Notes under the pieces: model-generated | The model's database searches: none | Told to the model about the DNA's origin: nothing | What the model saw: the letters and a program-made list of their open reading frames with translations, nothing else | Program-made: the position numbers and the translations under genes | Part shown: piece after piece, positions 62,956 through 64,000 of the stretch | Layout: each line of letters begins with the position of its first letter | Position numbering within the stretch: the stretch's first letter is position 1 | NCBI RefSeq assembly: GCF_000526155.1 | Contig: NZ_JAFN01000001.1 | Coordinates: 330,824-394,823 of the forward strand | DNA from: Deferrisoma camini S3R1 | GTDB taxonomy: Bacteria > Desulfobacterota > Deferrisomatia > Deferrisomatales > Deferrisomataceae | Length of the DNA stretch: 64,000 bases | Direction of reading: 5' to 3'

Positions 62956-62971
62956 TGCAGGAAATCCTGCA
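62956..62971. promoter_or_regulatory. Palindrome TGCAGGA-AA-TCCTGCA over the RpiR -10 region
   Basis: 7-bp arms with a 2-base centre, overlapping the -10 of the predicted promoter. Probable operator for the adjacent RpiR-type regulator. Confidence 0.65.
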
Positions 62972-62992
62972 CACGCCCGGGAGCGGTGTCAA
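62964..62992 (-). promoter_or_regulatory. Promoter of the RpiR-led operon
   Basis: On the minus strand a consensus TTGACA (62992-62987), 17-bp spacer, and CAGGAT (62969-62964) as a weak -10 that is covered by a palindrome. Confidence 0.6.
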
Positions 62993-63029
62993 GGGAAAAA
63001 ACGGCGGTTCGCGGTGGGAGCCGGCCGGT

Positions 63030-63488
63030 TCAGCGCTTCTCCGCCAGACGGGCCTCCAGCTCGGCGATGCGGGCCTTGAGGGCCTCGATCTCCTGGGTGG
63101 GGGAAGGTGGGGGGGCCCACGGCCCCATCCAGGTCCGCCACACGCTCTCCATCTGCTGCTGGGCGTTTCGGTAGGCGGCCATGCCGGCCGAGAACACGCT
63201 CTCCAGGAACTGCTCGTAGGCCGACTCGCCGTACTGGATGAGCTGGTGGAGGAACCCCACCGGAAGGAGATCCCTGCGGTCCTTCTCCTCCTCCAGGATG
63301 ATCTGGGTGAGGATCACCTTGGTGAGGTCCTCTCCGGTGGTGGCGTCCACCACCTCGACGGTGTGCCCGTCCTTCACCAGTTCCGCGATCTGCCGAAGGT
63401 TCACGTACCGGCTGTTGCGGGTGTCGTAGAGCCGGCGGTTGGCGTACTTCTTGATCAGAATCCGTTCGGAGTCGTCCGGCTTGGTCAT
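63030..63488 (-). CDS. Polyhydroxyalkanoate synthesis regulator (PhaR family)
   Basis: 152 residues. The N-terminal DNA-binding/accumulation-regulator domain has the signature IKKYANRRLYDTRNSRYVNL, followed by TGEDLTKVILTQIILEEE and LLPVGFLHQLIQYGES. A C-terminal coiled coil (QEIEALKARIAELEARLAEK) is present. PhaR represses granule-associated genes and binds PHB. No pha synthase or phasin gene is in this window. Confidence 0.92.
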   Translation of the reverse strand: MTKPDDSERILIKKYANRRLYDTRNSRYVNLRQIAELVKDGHTVEVVDATTGEDLTKVILTQIILEEEKDRRDLLPVGFLHQLIQYGESAYEQFLESVFSAGMAAYRNAQQQMESVWRTWMGPWAPPPSPTQEIEALKARIAELEARLAEKR

Positions 63489-63667
63489 GGAATCGTCCTC
63501 TCTTCGGGATCCGCCTCTTCACGCCCACAGGGAGCCCCGGAGCCTGCGGGTGAACTCATAAAGGTATCCATACCGCGTTGCAACATCGGGGGGAAGGGCC
63601 CCGCGCTTGAGTTTTTGCGGCGCACGGCCGTTCAGAAAACCTGGGTTCCCCGAACACGAGGCGTGGG

Positions 63668-64000
63668 ATGAAGGACGTCGGACCGTACCGGATCGTGGGC
63701 AAGCTGGGCCAGGGGGGCATGGCCACGGTGTACAAGGGGGTCCAGACCTCCCTGGACCGGCCCGTGGCCGTGAAGGTGATCGCCCAGAGCCTGGCCGACG
63801 ACCCCGAGCTGCGCGAGCGGTTCCGCCGGGAGTCGCTCATCATCGCCCGCCTGACCCACCCGAACATCATCCACGTGATCGACAGGGGGATCACCCGGGA
63901 CGGACGGCCGTACTTCGTCATGGAGTACGTGGAGGGCACGGACCTGGCCCGCCTCATCCGGGAAGGCGGGCTCGACACGAACCGAAAGCTGGACCTGATG
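63668..64000 (+). CDS. Serine/threonine protein kinase (partial, N-terminal 111 residues)
   Basis: Hanks-type kinase cut by the right window edge. Glycine loop GKLGQGGMATVYKG (residues 11-24), ATP-anchoring Lys36 (VAVKVI), alphaC Glu55 (RRESLIIARLTHPNI) and hinge VMEYVEGTDLARL are all intact, so an active kinase is expected. The domains that follow (PASTA, TPR, etc.) are outside the window. Divergent from phaR. Confidence 0.93.
   Translation, partial: MKDVGPYRIVGKLGQGGMATVYKGVQTSLDRPVAVKVIAQSLADDPELRERFRRESLIIARLTHPNIIHVIDRGITRDGRPYFVMEYVEGTDLARLIREGGLDTNRKLDLM

Overview
The window is very GC-rich, gene-dense bacterial chromosome. Several features point to an anaerobic, metal- or sulfur-respiring deltaproteobacterium in the broad sense (Desulfuromonadota or a Deferrisoma-like line): the rplU-rpmA-obgE-proBA-nadD-rsfS housekeeping order, a NIF3 / zinc-ribbon / RNase P RNA block, a heptaheme c-type cytochrome, selA, a TRAP-TAXI transporter and many long PAS sensor kinases. 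This placement is inferred from gene content and base composition; there is no rRNA in the window. No phage, plasmid, IS transposase, CRISPR array or rRNA operon was seen.

Layout. 1-3.2 kb (minus): tetR, adaptor protein and the start of an RND efflux pump, with a perfect 30-bp palindrome in front of tetR. 3.8-4.2 kb (minus): speD. 4.8-9.3 kb (plus): plsY-selA-lemA-TPM-TPM-mobA. 9.7-22.0 kb (plus): rplU-rpmA, then obgE-proB-proA-nadD-rsfS-gpsA-tmk-holB-ricT-metG-tatD/radical-SAM, most with start and stop codons overlapping. 22.3-29.1 kb: greA, purC, and a lipid cluster (acyltransferase, fatty-acyl-AMP ligase, myo-inositol-phosphate synthase, CDP-alcohol phosphatidyltransferase) followed by a WalJ-like hydrolase. 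29.3-36.9 kb: purB, purL, purQ, purF, pyrE. 37.1-40.9 kb: lipoprotein, HIT protein, a CAT-anticodon tRNA, NIF3-like protein, zinc-ribbon protein and rnpB. 41.3-45.9 kb: three TlpA-type thiol-redox proteins around a heptaheme cytochrome, then a HEAT-repeat protein. 46.1-48.4 kb: UDP-sugar dehydrogenase and epimerase. 48.5-54.2 kb: hybrid PAS kinase, receiver, CheC-like phosphatase, PAS protein and a second PAS kinase. 54.3-56.2 kb: methyltransferase, phosphoesterase, UspA. 56.4-62.9 kb (minus): RpiR regulator, beta-keto-acid cleavage enzyme, aminotransferase, TAXI receptor and TRAP permease, which look like one uptake and catabolic unit. 63.0-64.0 kb: PhaR-like regulator and the start of a Ser/Thr protein kinase.

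The most unusual feature is in the gaps between genes. These are mosaics of at least five short repeat families: (1) a ~187-bp element bounded by long inverted repeats whose sequence differs between copies while pairing is kept; (2) ~120-bp elements with inverted arms built of TG-x4-C heptamers; (3) a GGGCCGAAGGCCC hairpin followed by CGACCGT-like heptamers just before start codons; (4) TAGAGAC heptamers that supply stop codons; (5) CCAGCCTC/CTAGCCTC octamers. A ~65-bp companion module recurs too. In at least three genes the repeats have become part of the coding ends (start of a TPM gene, tails of an acyltransferase and a methyltransferase). There is also a MITE-like element with a TTAG target duplication and a 157-bp imperfect palindrome before purF.
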